The notes beneath the pieces are model-generated. The model saw nothing but the letters and a program-made list of their open reading frames with translations, ran no database searches and was not told the DNA's origin. From Streptomyces sp. NBC_00162 (lineage in GTDB: Bacteria > Actinomycetota > Actinomycetes > Streptomycetales > Streptomycetaceae): a stretch of DNA of 64,000 bases. Positions 25,704 to 35,031 of this stretch are shown piece after piece (within the stretch, counting starts at the first letter, position 1; each line of letters begins with the position of its first letter). A program made the position numbers and the translations under genes. Location: NCBI RefSeq assembly GCF_024611995.1, contig NZ_CP102509.1:248001-312000 (forward strand), in the 5' to 3' direction.

Positions 25704-26150
25704 TCGGCCCAACCGGCGTGACGTGGGGCGGCCGCGGGCGTTGAGAGCGGCGACACGTGCCCGCCGGCCCACCACCCCACGGGCCGGAATCCGTGTGACA
25801 GCCCCGCTACCGCGCCCGGAGGTGGGGCCGAGAGTGCGGCGGAGTGAAGGCCGAGAAGACCTTCACCCCGCCGCTCATTCAGGGGGCGCTTCCCCTGTCA
25901 GGCATCTACTCCACCTCCGCCGCAGCACCGCCGACGCCGCCCTCGGAGCCGCCGGCTCGGTGTCCGTACCCGGCTCGGTGTCCGTACCCGGCTCAGTCTT
26001 GCCCGGCTCAGTCTTGCCCGGCTTCGTGTTCGTGCCCGGGTCGGCAGCCGACCCGGGCACCGCCCGAAAACGCAGCCCTGCCCACCACGGCCGCTTGCCT
26101 GGTGACAACAAGCCCGATTCTGTGTCAACTACCGTGCTTCGGCTCATCTC
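25704..26150. repeat. non-coding stretch with a short tandem repeat
   Basis: No gene supported. At about 25958-26040, CTCGGTGTCCGTACCCGG occurs twice, followed by two CTCAGTCTTGCCCGG units and a degenerate copy. On the minus strand this would encode a PGTDTEP/PGKTEP repeat without a start. Probably a minisatellite relic of a Pro-rich protein gene. Confidence 0.5.
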
Positions 26151-26181
26151 CACTACCGGGGGCAGTCAGGTGCGGCGCGAT

Positions 26182-26733
26182 TCAGTAGTCGAGGTAGTCG
26201 ATGTCGGTGAGTTCGACGAGGAGGTCGCTCGCGCGGCGGCCGCTGTCCTTGAAGTAGCTCTCCTGAAGGGCTTCGGCGGCTATCCGCCGGAGTTCGGCCT
26301 CAGTCGCACCGGCTTCCTGGGCGGCGAAGAGACGGCCGGCGTAGAGGGGCGGGACGTGCTGGGTGATCCGGCGCATCCGGCCGTCATCCGTCGTGCCCGG
26401 CGCGGCCGTGAAACCGGACCGGGCGCGGGTCTCGATCACCAGCCCTGTCCGCTTCGCCGCCTGCTCGCGGGCGCGTTTCTTCACCAGGGGCTGCCAGCGG
26501 CGGGTGGCCTCGGCCGCCATGTGCTCGGCGAGTTCGGGGCGCGGGGTCTTGATCTGGTCTTTCACGTAGCGCTCGACGGTGCGCTGGGAGATGCCCAGGA
26601 GTGAGGCGACGGCCTTGGTGGAGCCCTTGTGCTGCTTGACCAGGTAGCGCATCTGCGCGCCTGCTGACTTCGGGATGGGGCGGGTGCCCTTGGCCGCGGT
26701 GGCCCGTTCCAGGCTGTCTCCGACGATGCCCAC
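26182..26733 (-). CDS. tpg: second telomere terminal protein (Tpg family)
   Basis: 183 residues from GTG 26733, placed so that GGGGG precedes it by about 8 bases and the length equals the first Tpg. HTH-like KAVASLLGISQRTVERYVKD, then RRWQPLVKKRAREQAAKRTG, ARSGFTAAPGTTDDGRMRRI and the C-terminal LTDIDYLDY. This copy is nearer to textbook Tpg than the one at 6.55 kb. Again no tap gene is adjacent. A 43-base hairpin repeat lies 116 bases upstream of the start. Confidence 0.88.
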   Translation of the reverse strand: MGIVGDSLERATAAKGTRPIPKSAGAQMRYLVKQHKGSTKAVASLLGISQRTVERYVKDQIKTPRPELAEHMAAEATRRWQPLVKKRAREQAAKRTGLVIETRARSGFTAAPGTTDDGRMRRITQHVPPLYAGRLFAAQEAGATEAELRRIAAEALQESYFKDSGRRASDLLVELTDIDYLDY

Positions 26734-26848
26734 GTGTTCCACCCCCGGTTGTGTTCGTCCGGAGGCGATCATGCCATTGAGGTCCGCAGCACCTACCTGC
26801 GGCCGGGTTCACGGTCTCCCGGCCGGTGAGAGGGCATCGTGAGCTGTG

Positions 26849-26891
26849 GAGTCCGCCCGGGAGCCCTTCGCACGTCGACCGGGCGGACCGC
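26849..26891. repeat. 43-base hairpin repeat, copy 1
   Basis: Identical to 42186-42228. It contains 10-base arms GTCCGCCCGG / CCGGGCGGAC around an 18-base loop. Flanks differ completely, so the repeat ends are sharp. Confidence 0.8.
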
Positions 26892-26962
26892 TGAAGGGGC
26901 ATCACCAGCAGCAGCTCGTGTAGCCATGGCCGGGCGCCGCGGCCCCACGGTAGGGGCTCGGG

Positions 26963-27175
26963 TCAGGGGCGGATGTAGTTCGTCACGTATCGGCGGGCTG
27001 CCTGCTCGCTGGTGCCGAGCGCGGTCGCCACCGCCTCCCACGGGATCTGTCCGACCCGCACCGCCAGAGCCGCATCCTCCCCAACTTCAGCGATCAGGTG
27101 CCGTAGGTCGGCCAGCGCCTTCAGCGCCACCAGCGGATTGTTCACTGCGGCGACAGTCAGGTTGTCTCCCGCCAC
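26963..27175 (-). CDS. small helical, possibly DNA-binding protein
   Basis: 70 residues; the part NPLVALKALADLRHLIAEVG, QIPWEAVATALGTSEQAARR to YVTNYIRP reads like a small HTH (WEAVATALGTSEQAARR). The GTG start at 27175 lies within an IS fragment, so the original 5' end may be lost; the GTG at about 27145 is an alternative start outside the IS core. Confidence 0.5.
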   Translation of the reverse strand: MAGDNLTVAAVNNPLVALKALADLRHLIAEVGEDAALAVRVGQIPWEAVATALGTSEQAARRYVTNYIRP

Positions 27176-27386
27176 TGGGCACTGGACCGGAACCGCCAGA
27201 TCACACCCTCGAACTGCTCCCGCAACCGCTCCGGGTACGGGCCGTACCTACCGATCGGCAGATACGGCTCGATGAACTTCCACTGGGCATTGGTGAGTTG
27301 CCTGCGTGTTACGACCACAGTCCTACCGGGTTCCACCCCATGAAGAGGACAGAGCCCAGGAACTGATCACGACACCACACAGGCCC
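27165..27386 (-). mobile_element. truncated IS end, inverted copy of the left end of the IS at 28.4 kb
   Basis: 222 bases that match the complement of 28424-28645, i.e. terminal repeat plus the first ~58 codons of the transposase. Similarity continues 12 bases past the IS end (TAGCGCGCAGCC) to 27398, so this looks like an inverted duplication including flank rather than a separate insertion. Confidence 0.85.
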
Positions 27387-27431
27387 TAGCGCGCAGCCGA
27401 CGGGCTGCAATCCGCAGACGACGGCCCATCA

Positions 27432-27842
27432 TCACCGCCAGCAGGTACGCGAGTTCAGCATCGTGTTGCCTTCATACCTGGCGACCTGCATGCCCAGGAT
27501 GTAAATGCCATTCCTGCCGTTCCGTGCACTCGTGTACCAGGCTTGACCCGCACCGCTTCCGTCGTAGAACGAACGCCACGGCCAGTTAGTGCGGACGCCG
27601 CCGAGATTCTCCGACACGAACCGGACCTTCACGTGGTGTCCGTCAGCGGCGGTGTCTATGACGTGGAGGCCGAGGTCGATGGAAGAGTAATCGGAGGCCC
27701 AATGGCTCCAATTCACCTCGCCCTCGGCACCGGTGGTACTACACGAAATGGTGCCCCTGCTCTCCGCCTGGGCGGTGCCAGCCGTGGCTGCGGTGGCAAG
27801 AATCGCGAAGCCTACGCTCGCTGCAAGTGCTGCTTTCCTCAT
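27432..27842 (-). CDS. secreted hypothetical protein
   Basis: 136 residues from ATG 27842 with GAAAGGGGT upstream. Sec signal peptide RKAALAASVGFAILATAATA ending AQA, then a ~110-residue mature part with two cysteines (TISCST near the N-terminus, SRTC at the end) that could form one disulphide. Trp/Tyr-rich beta-type sequence (INLGL-like VRFVSENLGGVRTNWPWRSF). No family recognised. Notably lower GC than neighbours. Confidence 0.7.
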   Translation of the reverse strand: MRKAALAASVGFAILATAATAGTAQAESRGTISCSTTGAEGEVNWSHWASDYSSIDLGLHVIDTAADGHHVKVRFVSENLGGVRTNWPWRSFYDGSGAGQAWYTSARNGRNGIYILGMQVARYEGNTMLNSRTCWR

Positions 27843-28231
27843 GATCAAATACCCCTTTCGGCTGCTCGTGATCATACTGGAAGTTTGATCGTTTCATGCC
27901 AACTTGTTTACATGCGCGCCCTGTTGCCGGGGGCGGTGGGTGGGCCCTCAGCGAGGTCGGCTGTGCGGGTTTGGCCGGCGTCCTGCCCGGAATTTGAACG
28001 AGTGGCCCCCTGGTCTTGCTCGACGCGGGACCCGAACTGGGTGGGTAAAGCCCCCACGTCGTGCTGAGCCCCTTCGTTGAGGTGAGGTGCGCCCCACCTG
28101 TCATGGAAACTTATGTGTTCGAATGCGGAATCCCCGTTTCCCTCGGCCTGGTTCTTCGGCCGGAAGGAGAAGACCTCAGTAGTCTGCCCTGGTGCGGCGA
28201 AAAGGTCGTGAGCACTGGGTCCACAACTTCC

Positions 28232-28423
28232 TTAGCGCTGAGCCCACTTGGATGCGTGGGCTTGAAGGGCCTGGTGGCGGTGGTCCTTGGGTGTGGTGCC
28301 GTAGGCGTTGCGATGGGCACGGCTGAAGTCGGCGGCGCGGGGAAACCCCCATCGTGCGGCGATGGCCTGGATGGGCGTGGTGCGCAGGGCAGGGTCTGCG
28401 AGGTCTCGGCGGGCTGCGCGCTA
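28232..28423 (-). pseudogene. C-terminal HTH fragment of an AraC-family regulator, cut by an IS
   Basis: The minus strand encodes RRDLADPALRTTPIQAIAAR then WGFPRAADFSRAHRNAYGTT and PKDHRHQALQ, ending at TAA 28234-28232. This is the second helix-turn-helix of an AraC/XylS regulator. The frame begins at the IS end (28424); the N-terminal part is not found on the other side. Confidence 0.8.
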
Positions 28424-29495
28424 GGGCCTGTGTGGTGTCGTGATCAGTTCCTGGGCTCTGTCCTCTTCATGGGGTGGAACCCGGTAGGACTGTGGTCGTA
28501 ACACGCAGGCAACTCACCAATGCCCAGTGGAAGTTCATCGAGCCGTATCTGCCGATCGGTAGGTACGGCCCGTACCCGGAGCGGTTGCGGGAGCAGTTCG
28601 AGGGTGTGATCTGGCGGTTCCGGTCCAGTGCCCAGTGGCGGGAGATGCCTGCCGAGTTCGGCCCCTGGGCCACCGTCTACGGACGCTTCCGCGTCTGGCG
28701 GGACGCCGGCGTCTTCACCGGCCTGCTGGAAGGCCTGATCGCCGAGGGTGCCCGCGGGGAAGAACAGACTTGTCACTGGTCAGCGTGGACTCCACAACGG
28801 TCCGCGCCCACCATGACGCCGCAGGGATGCGCGTCAGCAAGTACCTCATGGAGGCCCTGGAAGAAGCCGCGCAGGAGCAGGAAGCGGCCCATCAAAAGGG
28901 GCGGACCGGAGGAACAGAACGGACAGGCCGAGCGTCGGCGCATCCGACGCAGACGCAAGCTCCGCCTGAAGGAAGCCCTGCTCGGAAGGTCCCGGGGCGG
29001 ACTGACCAGCAAGATTCATCTCGCCGCGGACCGCAGGTGCCGTCCGCTCGCGCTGGTCCTGACCGCCGGGCAGGCCGGGGACAGCCCGCAGTTCATCCCC
29101 GTGCTCAAGAGGGTGAGAGTCCGCCTGCCCGTCGGCCGTCCCCGCACGATGCCCGGCGCGGTTGCCGCGGATAAGGCCTACTCGTCCCGCGGCAACCGCT
29201 CCTACCTGCGCAGACGCGGTATCAAGGCAGTCATCCCGGAAAAGCGGGACCAGGCCGCCAACCGGAAGAAGAAGGGCGCACGAGGCGGCCGACCCGTCAG
29301 CCACGACGCCGACCTCTACAAGGAGCGGAACACGGTCGAACGTCTGATCAACAAGCTGAAGGCCTGGCGAGGGATCGCCACCCGCTATGACAAGGCGCCC
29401 GAGAGCTACCTCGCCGGCCTCCACCTCCGCGCCGCAATGATCTGGATCGACGACCTGCTGAAAACCGCCGAATGATCACGACATCACACAGGCCC
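28424..29495 (+). mobile_element. IS5-superfamily element without cargo
   Basis: 1072 bp. Ends GGGCCTGTGTGGTGTCGTGA (left, 23 bases to 28446) and the complement of GGGCCTGTGTGATGTCGTGA (right, from 29473), one mismatch in 23. TA flanks at 28422-28423 and 29496-29497. The right TA is also the left TA of the next element. A solo right end of the same IS is at 36746. Confidence 0.85.
28474..29475 (+). pseudogene. IS5-superfamily transposase with two compensating frameshifts
   Basis: A 333-codon frame runs through, starting near VVVTRRQLTNAQWKFIEPYL and ending IWIDDLLKTAE, with the second Asp (AADKAYSSRGNRSYLRRRG) and Glu (KERNTVERLINKLK) intact. From about 28755 to 28915 the proper sequence, including the first catalytic Asp in LVSVDSTTVRAHHDAAGM, is in another frame. 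The open frame thus reads nonsense there and lacks a catalytic residue. Two opposite indels explain this; the copy should be inactive if the sequence is right. Confidence 0.8.
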
Positions 29496-29562
29496 TAAGG
29501 CTTGTCCCGCAAAAGATCTTCGAGTCGAGCTGGACGGGTCGGCCGGTGTGGAACCCGTTCGT

Positions 29563-30330
29563 TTATCCGACGAGGTTGAGGTTGTGCAGGCGGGCGATGC
29601 CGAGCATGGCGTGGTGGACGCCGTCGCCCTTGAGACGGCAGTCACGGAGGATCTTCCAGGTCTTCATTCGGGCGAAAGTGTGCTCGACGCGGGCGCGGAC
29701 CTGCTTGTACGAGCGGTTGTGCTCCTGCTTCCAGTCGGGGAGTTCCTCGCCCTTGCGGCGGCGGTGGGGCATGACGAGCCCGGTGCCCGGATAGCCGCCA
29801 TCGGCGATTGTCATCGTCTTCCCGACAGCGGCTTTGGCGCCGGATTGCTCCCACGCCCTGCAGTCGTTGCGGTTGCCCGGTAGAGGCCGGCCGACCACGA
29901 CGACCCGGCGGGTATCGGCGTCGATGACCACCTGGTGGTTGGTGGAGTACCTGTAGTTCTTGGACTGCTCGGCGATCGTGTGGTCGCGGGTGGGTACCAG
30001 GGTGCCGTCCACGATGAGCACGGCGTCTCTCGCGAAGCGGCGCCGAGGCTGAAGCGCCAGGAGCGGACCGAGGTGGTCGATGATGCGGTCGGCAGCGGAC
30101 TTGGAGATGCCGAACAGCGGGGCGAGCTGGCGCATCGTCAAGTTTGTGCGCCAGTACGCCGTGACCAGCAGTGTCCTGTCTGCCAGCGGCAGGCTCCACG
30201 GCCTGCCCCGGCGGGTGGCGTCGGCCCCCTCGCGACGCAGCGCCGTCACCAGTTTCATGAACTGGCGCGGGCTCAGCCCGGAGAACGGGACTATCCAAGA
30301 CGGCTCTGACGCCGTGATCACACCAGCCAC
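29563..30330 (-). CDS. IS5-superfamily transposase, intact
   Basis: 255 residues from GTG 30330. A helical N-terminus (SGLSPRQFMKLVTALRREGA; LTMRQLAPLFGISKSAADRI) precedes the DDE domain: VLIVDGTLVPTRDH (Asp), MTIADGGYPGTGLV (Asp) and RARVEHTFARMK (Glu). Normal length and uninterrupted, so it may be active. The start is 7 bases after the HAD stop codon, suggesting the two genes are one transcription unit. Related relics are at 37.9-38.6 and 52.3-53.1 kb. Confidence 0.88.
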   Translation of the reverse strand: MAGVITASEPSWIVPFSGLSPRQFMKLVTALRREGADATRRGRPWSLPLADRTLLVTAYWRTNLTMRQLAPLFGISKSAADRIIDHLGPLLALQPRRRFARDAVLIVDGTLVPTRDHTIAEQSKNYRYSTNHQVVIDADTRRVVVVGRPLPGNRNDCRAWEQSGAKAAVGKTMTIADGGYPGTGLVMPHRRRKGEELPDWKQEHNRSYKQVRARVEHTFARMKTWKILRDCRLKGDGVHHAMLGIARLHNLNLVG

Positions 30331-30337
30331 GTCAAGA

Positions 30338-30994
30338 TCATTTCACCGCGGCTGAGCCCTCCAGCCCGTGAGGGCGGGGTCCGGACGCGAAGGCAAGGAC
30401 GTCGCGGACCGCTTCGCGCAGGCTGCCGAAGTGACGATGCACGCCGTCCACCGCCGCAGGGGCGTTGACACCCCACACCGTCATCCCGGCACGGAGCCCG
30501 GACTCCACCCCGGAAGGGGCGTCTTCGATGACCAGACAGTCCTCCGGTTTGGCACCAAGTCGCGCGGCTGCCTGCAGATACGGCACCGGCGACGGCTTGC
30601 CTTCCGCCACGGCGGCCGCATCCACGAGGACCTCCGGGACTGGCAAGCCCGTCCGTGCGAAGCGTCCCCGCACCCGGTGCTCATAGTTCGAAGTCACCAG
30701 TGCCCAGGACCCGGGCTGCAGAGCACTCAGCAGCTCCGAGGCCCCGCCGAAGGCGGCATAAGCGCCGGAGCGGACGTCCTCGTCCTCCAGCTCGTGCAGT
30801 GCGGCAAGGCACTCCCCAGGGTCCTGGTCCGGAGCAACCTGCGCAAAGGTCTCCATCGGCCTCGTCCGCAGTGCCACCCGGTAGACCTCATCGGGGTCCA
30901 GTCCGTATCGCTCTGCCCACGTTCGCCAAACAAGGCGCTGATTGTCCACCGCGTCGATCAACGTGCCATCGACATCAAACAGGACATACCTCAT
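30338..30994 (-). CDS. HAD-superfamily phosphatase, IS-borne
   Basis: 218 residues from ATG 30994 (an upstream GTG/ATG at 31024 is also in frame). Motif I FDVDGTL (Asp7, Asp9), motif II LVTSN, motif III Lys in EGKPSP, motif IV VIEDAPSG: a complete phosphoglycolate-phosphatase-type HAD enzyme with an alpha-helical cap. Probable substrate a small phosphate ester such as a sugar phosphate or phosphoglycolate. It lies inside the IS terminal repeats and just ahead of the transposase, so it moves with the element. Confidence 0.9.
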   Translation of the reverse strand: MRYVLFDVDGTLIDAVDNQRLVWRTWAERYGLDPDEVYRVALRTRPMETFAQVAPDQDPGECLAALHELEDEDVRSGAYAAFGGASELLSALQPGSWALVTSNYEHRVRGRFARTGLPVPEVLVDAAAVAEGKPSPVPYLQAAARLGAKPEDCLVIEDAPSGVESGLRAGMTVWGVNAPAAVDGVHRHFGSLREAVRDVLAFASGPRPHGLEGSAAVK

Positions 30995-31081
30995 CACACC
31001 AGACTGGCCGGGTTCACTGATCACGCTTCGATCATGCCATCAGGCCCTGAGCAGGCAGTTTGCGGGACAAGTCTTAGACGC

Positions 31082-33910
31082 TTACTTCTCCGCCGGCAGT
31101 CCCGTCGTGCGCAGCCGACCCACCGTCTGCGCCGAAGTCGCGCGGGGCGCCTGGGCCGCCATCGCCGACAGCAGCCCTTCCCAGGCGTCGGGGAGTCCCG
31201 CGTCCACGGCCGACCGGTACGCGGCGCAGGCCTCGTGCGTCCGTCCCTGTTCCAGGTACAGGGCGCCGAGCGCGGCGTACGCCTCTACGTCACCAGCCTT
31301 GCAGCCGTGGACGTAGGCGCGTTCGGCGGCAGGGATGTCACCCAGTTCCTCACGCACGCGGCCCAGCGCCGTCCAGGCGTCGGAGGCTCCCAGGGCGGCG
31401 GCCCGCAGTACCGCGCGCCGGGATCCGTCCCGGTCCCCGGCGCGTTCCCGTATCCGGGACAGCGCGGACCAGGCATCGGTCGCACCCCGCTCGGCCGCCA
31501 GGTCGGCGGCGAGCTCTGCGCCCCGCCTGTCCCCAGCGTTCTCCCGGGCCCGCGCCAGCATGATCCAGGCGTCCACATCACCCGCGCGCGCTGCCTCCGC
31601 CGCAGCGTGGGCGGCGCCCGCCTCGTCACCCATTTCCTCGCGGGCTTCCGCCAGCGCGGTCCAGGCCTCCGGATCGCCGGTGCGTGCCGCCTGAGCGGCG
31701 GCCTCCTCGGCGGCCACACGGTCACCGTCCGATTCGGCGAGCAGGGCCAGTTCGCGCCACGCGGCGCCGACGCCCAGGCCTGCCGCCTCGCGATGGGCCG
31801 CGGCGGCCCCTGCCCGGTCCCCAGCCGCGTTACGCAGCCTTGCCAGGAGGGACCACCCTTCGGGATGCCCCGCGTCCGCGCCGCTGGTGGCCGCTTCCAG
31901 GGCTGACGCATGGTCACCAAGCGCCCAGTACAGCCGTACCAGAGCCGCCCATGCAGCGCCGACTTCCTTGCCTGCCGCCCGGGTGGCGTGTGCCACCGCC
32001 GCGGCGAGGTCCCCGGACCGTTCGGCGACCTGTGCGAGCCCCATGTCCCCCCAGCCGTCGCCAGCGCGTGCCGCTTGCTCGAACGCCTCCGCCGCCACCG
32101 CACCTTGTACCGCCCGCATCCGGCCGAGCGTCCGCCAGGCTAGCGGCTCGCCCGCTGTCGCCGCCCGCGCCGCGACCGCGTCCGCCGCAACCGGGTCTCC
32201 CTCCGCCTCGCGGATCCGGGCCATGGCCGCCCAGGCCCACGAGTCGCCCGACTCTGCCGCGCGCCGGTACGCGTCGTAGGAAGCAGGGCCGTCGCCTTCC
32301 GCTTCCCGCGTCACTGCGAGAGCGGCCCAGGCGACGGGGTCCGTCGCAGCCGTCTCTTCTGCGGTGGCCTGCCCTTCGGTGGTCGCCCTTAGCACGGCGA
32401 GGGCGGCCCGCGCCTGGCTGTGGCCCTGCTCGACGGCCTGCTCATACAAGGGGACGGCACTGCCGTAGCGACGCCGCTGCTCGGCGGCCCGGCCGAGAGC
32501 GTAGGCGTCGTCGGCGGTCCTGGCCCAGCGTGCCCCGGACCAGAACGCGGCGGGCGGCGCCAGCTGGGCTCGGACCCGGCGGATGTGCTGTTCGAGATAG
32601 TCGTCAGGACGATAGCTGTCCGGTTCACCGACACCCGGTTCGTGCCGCTCCGCAATCAGCGGCGCGGGGCCACCCTCCGTAGTCGTCAGCGCGCCGATGG
32701 CGGCCGGGAACCACTCCTTGCCCGCAGTCGCGCGCGCGGCTGAGTCCATAAAGCCGGCCGCCGCCTCCATCAGCATGCGCGCGGGCACGGCGCCGGCGTG
32801 GCCCAGCCTGCGTGCCTCCGTGGCCGCCGTCAGCACGGCGTGTTCGGGCGCGGTGAACCACTGATCCGGTCCCATCTCCCAGCGGCGCACCAACTCCGGT
32901 CCCACGGTGAGGTGTTGCAGTACGCGCTGCCCGGATCCGGCCGCCCGTACTGCAACGGCGACACGCGGGTCGCGGGCGGCGGCCGAGGCGATAGCTGCGG
33001 GGTCACCGGCCAGCGTGTCCGGAACCGTGATCATCGCGTGGGGTCTGGTCAGCAGCGCGAGGGTGTGCGGGGCGCCCTCCAGGCCCTTCTGGCGATTTGT
33101 CAGGCGCCGCATGTGTTCTGGCCACATGGTGCCCACCACCGCTAGCGGCGTCACCTGGTCGAGCAGACGGCCCAGCGCTCGAGCTGCCCGCTCGCCCGCG
33201 GCGCCGTCCAGAAAGCGCTGCGTCTCGTTGAGCCACAATACGGTCCGCGGGTCGATGTCGGCCGCCTCGATCCACGCGGTCAGCTCCTCCGCGTCGGCGG
33301 GGAACAGCACAGGCCAGTCGGGCAGCACGGCGATCACCGCCTCATACAGCGCGCGGGTCTTGCCACTCGCGGAACGGCCCACCAGCAGCACGAGCGCCGC
33401 CTGGTTAGCCGCTGCCATACGAGCCAGCCGCTGACGCAGGGTGGTGTCGTGCGGGCGGGTGAGGTACTCCGTCAGCGGCAGGTCCACGGTCCCGTCCGGG
33501 CCGGGCGCGGGGTGGACGCCCAAACGCACAGGGTCCCACTCCGCTGCGGTGCGCAGCCGAACCTCCGGCGTCTGCCCCGCGGCCGCCCAGAGCGCCTGCA
33601 CCTCCGCAGTCACCCGGTCGGGGTCCTCACCGGCCAGCCTCGCGAGCGCCGCAGCGACGAACACTGTGTCCCGGAGCGAGGACGGCGGTGTACAAGCCAG
33701 GGCCTGCGCCACAGTTCCTTGCGCCGGCCGCCCCTGGAGGCCATCAGCGTCTGCGGCGAGGGACTCGGGCGCCGGGCTGCCCGCGGCCAAGTACAGCGAG
33801 CGAAGCCGTTGCCGGAGGGCGCGCAGGGGCCCTGGTGGCAGGCGAGACGAGGCAACGCAGTGAGCGCCCGCCGACGATGCGTCCGCGGTCCGCCTCTCGT
33901 CGTCAGCCAT
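31082..33910 (-). CDS. TPR-repeat NTPase (STAND-like), actinobacterial
   Basis: 942 residues from ATG 33910. Residues ~25-110 form a helical N-terminal module ([20 protein letters not shown]) reminiscent of actinobacterial HTH/sensor modules. The Walker A motif GRSASGKT is at 178-185 and a Walker B-like VLWLNET at 224-230. From about 480 to the end there are some 13 TPR/Sel1-like repeats of ~33 residues with the core [20 protein letters not shown]. This architecture suggests a signal-sensing regulated ATPase, as in conflict or developmental switches. The start overlaps the STAS gene stop by 8 bases (ATGGCTGA), so the two are translationally coupled. Exact function unknown. Confidence 0.8.
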   Translation of the reverse strand: MADDERRTADASSAGAHCVASSRLPPGPLRALRQRLRSLYLAAGSPAPESLAADADGLQGRPAQGTVAQALACTPPSSLRDTVFVAAALARLAGEDPDRVTAEVQALWAAAGQTPEVRLRTAAEWDPVRLGVHPAPGPDGTVDLPLTEYLTRPHDTTLRQRLARMAAANQAALVLLVGRSASGKTRALYEAVIAVLPDWPVLFPADAEELTAWIEAADIDPRTVLWLNETQRFLDGAAGERAARALGRLLDQVTPLAVVGTMWPEHMRRLTNRQKGLEGAPHTLALLTRPHAMITVPDTLAGDPAAIASAAARDPRVAVAVRAAGSGQRVLQHLTVGPELVRRWEMGPDQWFTAPEHAVLTAATEARRLGHAGAVPARMLMEAAAGFMDSAARATAGKEWFPAAIGALTTTEGGPAPLIAERHEPGVGEPDSYRPDDYLEQHIRRVRAQLAPPAAFWSGARWARTADDAYALGRAAEQRRRYGSAVPLYEQAVEQGHSQARAALAVLRATTEGQATAEETAATDPVAWAALAVTREAEGDGPASYDAYRRAAESGDSWAWAAMARIREAEGDPVAADAVAARAATAGEPLAWRTLGRMRAVQGAVAAEAFEQAARAGDGWGDMGLAQVAERSGDLAAAVAHATRAAGKEVGAAWAALVRLYWALGDHASALEAATSGADAGHPEGWSLLARLRNAAGDRAGAAAAHREAAGLGVGAAWRELALLAESDGDRVAAEEAAAQAARTGDPEAWTALAEAREEMGDEAGAAHAAAEAARAGDVDAWIMLARARENAGDRRGAELAADLAAERGATDAWSALSRIRERAGDRDGSRRAVLRAAALGASDAWTALGRVREELGDIPAAERAYVHGCKAGDVEAYAALGALYLEQGRTHEACAAYRSAVDAGLPDAWEGLLSAMAAQAPRATSAQTVGRLRTTGLPAEK

Positions 33911-34694
33911 GGAGGCCCTGCTCCCGGCCGAGGAACTCAACCGCGCGGTCCACGCTGTCGAAGATGGGAAACACTTTAGTCAGCCCAGTGATCCGGAAGA
34001 TCTTATGGATTCTCTCATGAGGCACCACCAGGGAAATTCCGCCATCGTAGGCACGGACCCGCTTCAGAGCACCAACCAACACACCGGTTCCCGTCGAGTC
34101 CATGCCGTCGACCCTCGCCATGTCCAGGACCAGAAACACCCTTCCCTGACTGATCAGGTCCACGATCAGTTTGCGCAAGTCCGGCGCGTTGTAGACGTCC
34201 AACTCGTCCCTGAGTGTCACCACGGTGATGTACTCGGAGACGTGTTCATACGAATGGCCGCCCTGTGGGACGATGCGGTTCGCCCTCTCCACGATGGCGG
34301 CGCGCCGCTGCTCGACACTCCTCTCCGCATAGGCGGCGGCGAGTGCCGCGACCGCTCTCGCCACGGTCTCGTAGGTACGGAAGACCTTGTCCCAACCGGT
34401 GTCAGCCAGAAATTCCCGCACCTGCTGGCTTGTCACGACCAAGGCGAGGGCCCCGCCCTGGGCGCGCACCCGCATCAGACCGCCTGTCAGCACGCGCAGG
34501 ACCGCCCTGTCGACACCGTCCGCCGTGTTCAGGTCGATGACCAGAATGAGCCGCCCGCCCTCGATGACCTCCAGCAGTGCGGAGCGCAGCGCCGGAGCGG
34601 AGGCGGCGTCCAGCACACCACCCTGGCCATCGCCTTCGACCCGTACGACAGCGATGTCGTCGGGTCCGTCCTCGTACGACACCTTCAGGTGCAC
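33903..34694 (-). CDS. double STAS-domain protein (anti-sigma-factor antagonist type)
   Basis: 263 residues. The first STAS domain (1-120) is degenerate: where the phosphorylatable Ser/Thr is expected it reads ASP62-ARG63-ALA64-VAL65. The second (about 145-260) has DSTG at 199-202, the SpoIIAA-type phosphorylation site, plus [15 protein letters not shown] and [13 protein letters not shown]. The start is a GTG. An ATG as in the paralogue at 35407 exists at about 34708, but an indel has put it out of frame. Overlap with the NTPase gene implies a shared complex or switch; the usual partner would be an RsbW-like kinase. Confidence 0.85.
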   Translation of the reverse strand: MHLKVSYEDGPDDIAVVRVEGDGQGGVLDAASAPALRSALLEVIEGGRLILVIDLNTADGVDRAVLRVLTGGLMRVRAQGGALALVVTSQQVREFLADTGWDKVFRTYETVARAVAALAAAYAERSVEQRRAAIVERANRIVPQGGHSYEHVSEYITVVTLRDELDVYNAPDLRKLIVDLISQGRVFLVLDMARVDGMDSTGTGVLVGALKRVRAYDGGISLVVPHERIHKIFRITGLTKVFPIFDSVDRAVEFLGREQGLHG

Positions 34695-34814
34695 CCGGCT
34701 CCCGCTTCATGCCGACTGCCCGGCGCGTCAGCGTGCCCCACGCCTGGTCGCGCCAAGCGGAAAATTCCGCCATCTCGGACACAGTAGATTCTATCCGGCG
34801 GGCACGTGCTACGC

Positions 34815-35031
34815 AGGGCGCGAGAGCCCGCGCGGGCCACCGTCGGGAAGTCATCCTGCGCGACGGCGTGGGCACACGAACCGACTGGCGCCCCGGGCTA
34901 CCCGCGGCCCGGTACAGCGATCGCAGCTGTTGCTGGAGGGCGCGCACTGGCCCCGGCGGCAGGCGAGGCGTGGTGACGGAGTGCGCGTGGTCCGACCAGT
35001 CGTCCGCAGTCTGCTGCGCGCCGTCAGTCAT
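34815..35031 (-). pseudogene. fusion relic: head of a second TPR-NTPase gene joined to the tail of a second coiled-coil gene
   Basis: From ATG 35031 about 47 codons match the N-terminus of the TPR-NTPase (LPPGPVRALQQQLRSLYRAA versus [20 protein letters not shown]). The similarity ends at about 34890. Then 34875-34815 matches the 3' end of the coiled-coil gene at 35504 (TVARA block). A tandem duplication followed by one deletion explains this. The 8-base overlap with the STAS gene (ATGACTGA) is kept. Confidence 0.75.

Larger units (their letters stand above)
29498..31074 (-). mobile_element. IS5-superfamily element carrying a HAD-phosphatase gene
   Basis: 1577 bp. Left AGGCTTGTCCCGCAAA and complement of right AGACTTGTCCCGCAAA, 15 of 16 matching. 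TA flanks at 29496-29497 and 31075-31076. Holds a complete transposase gene and, seven bases upstream on the same strand, a complete HAD hydrolase gene. Confidence 0.8.

Noticed and set aside
25875..26153. Minus-strand frame with PGTDTEP/PGKTEP repeats as a secreted repeat protein gene
   Set aside because: No ribosome site, signal peptide or defined domain; the frame only reflects a short tandem DNA repeat.
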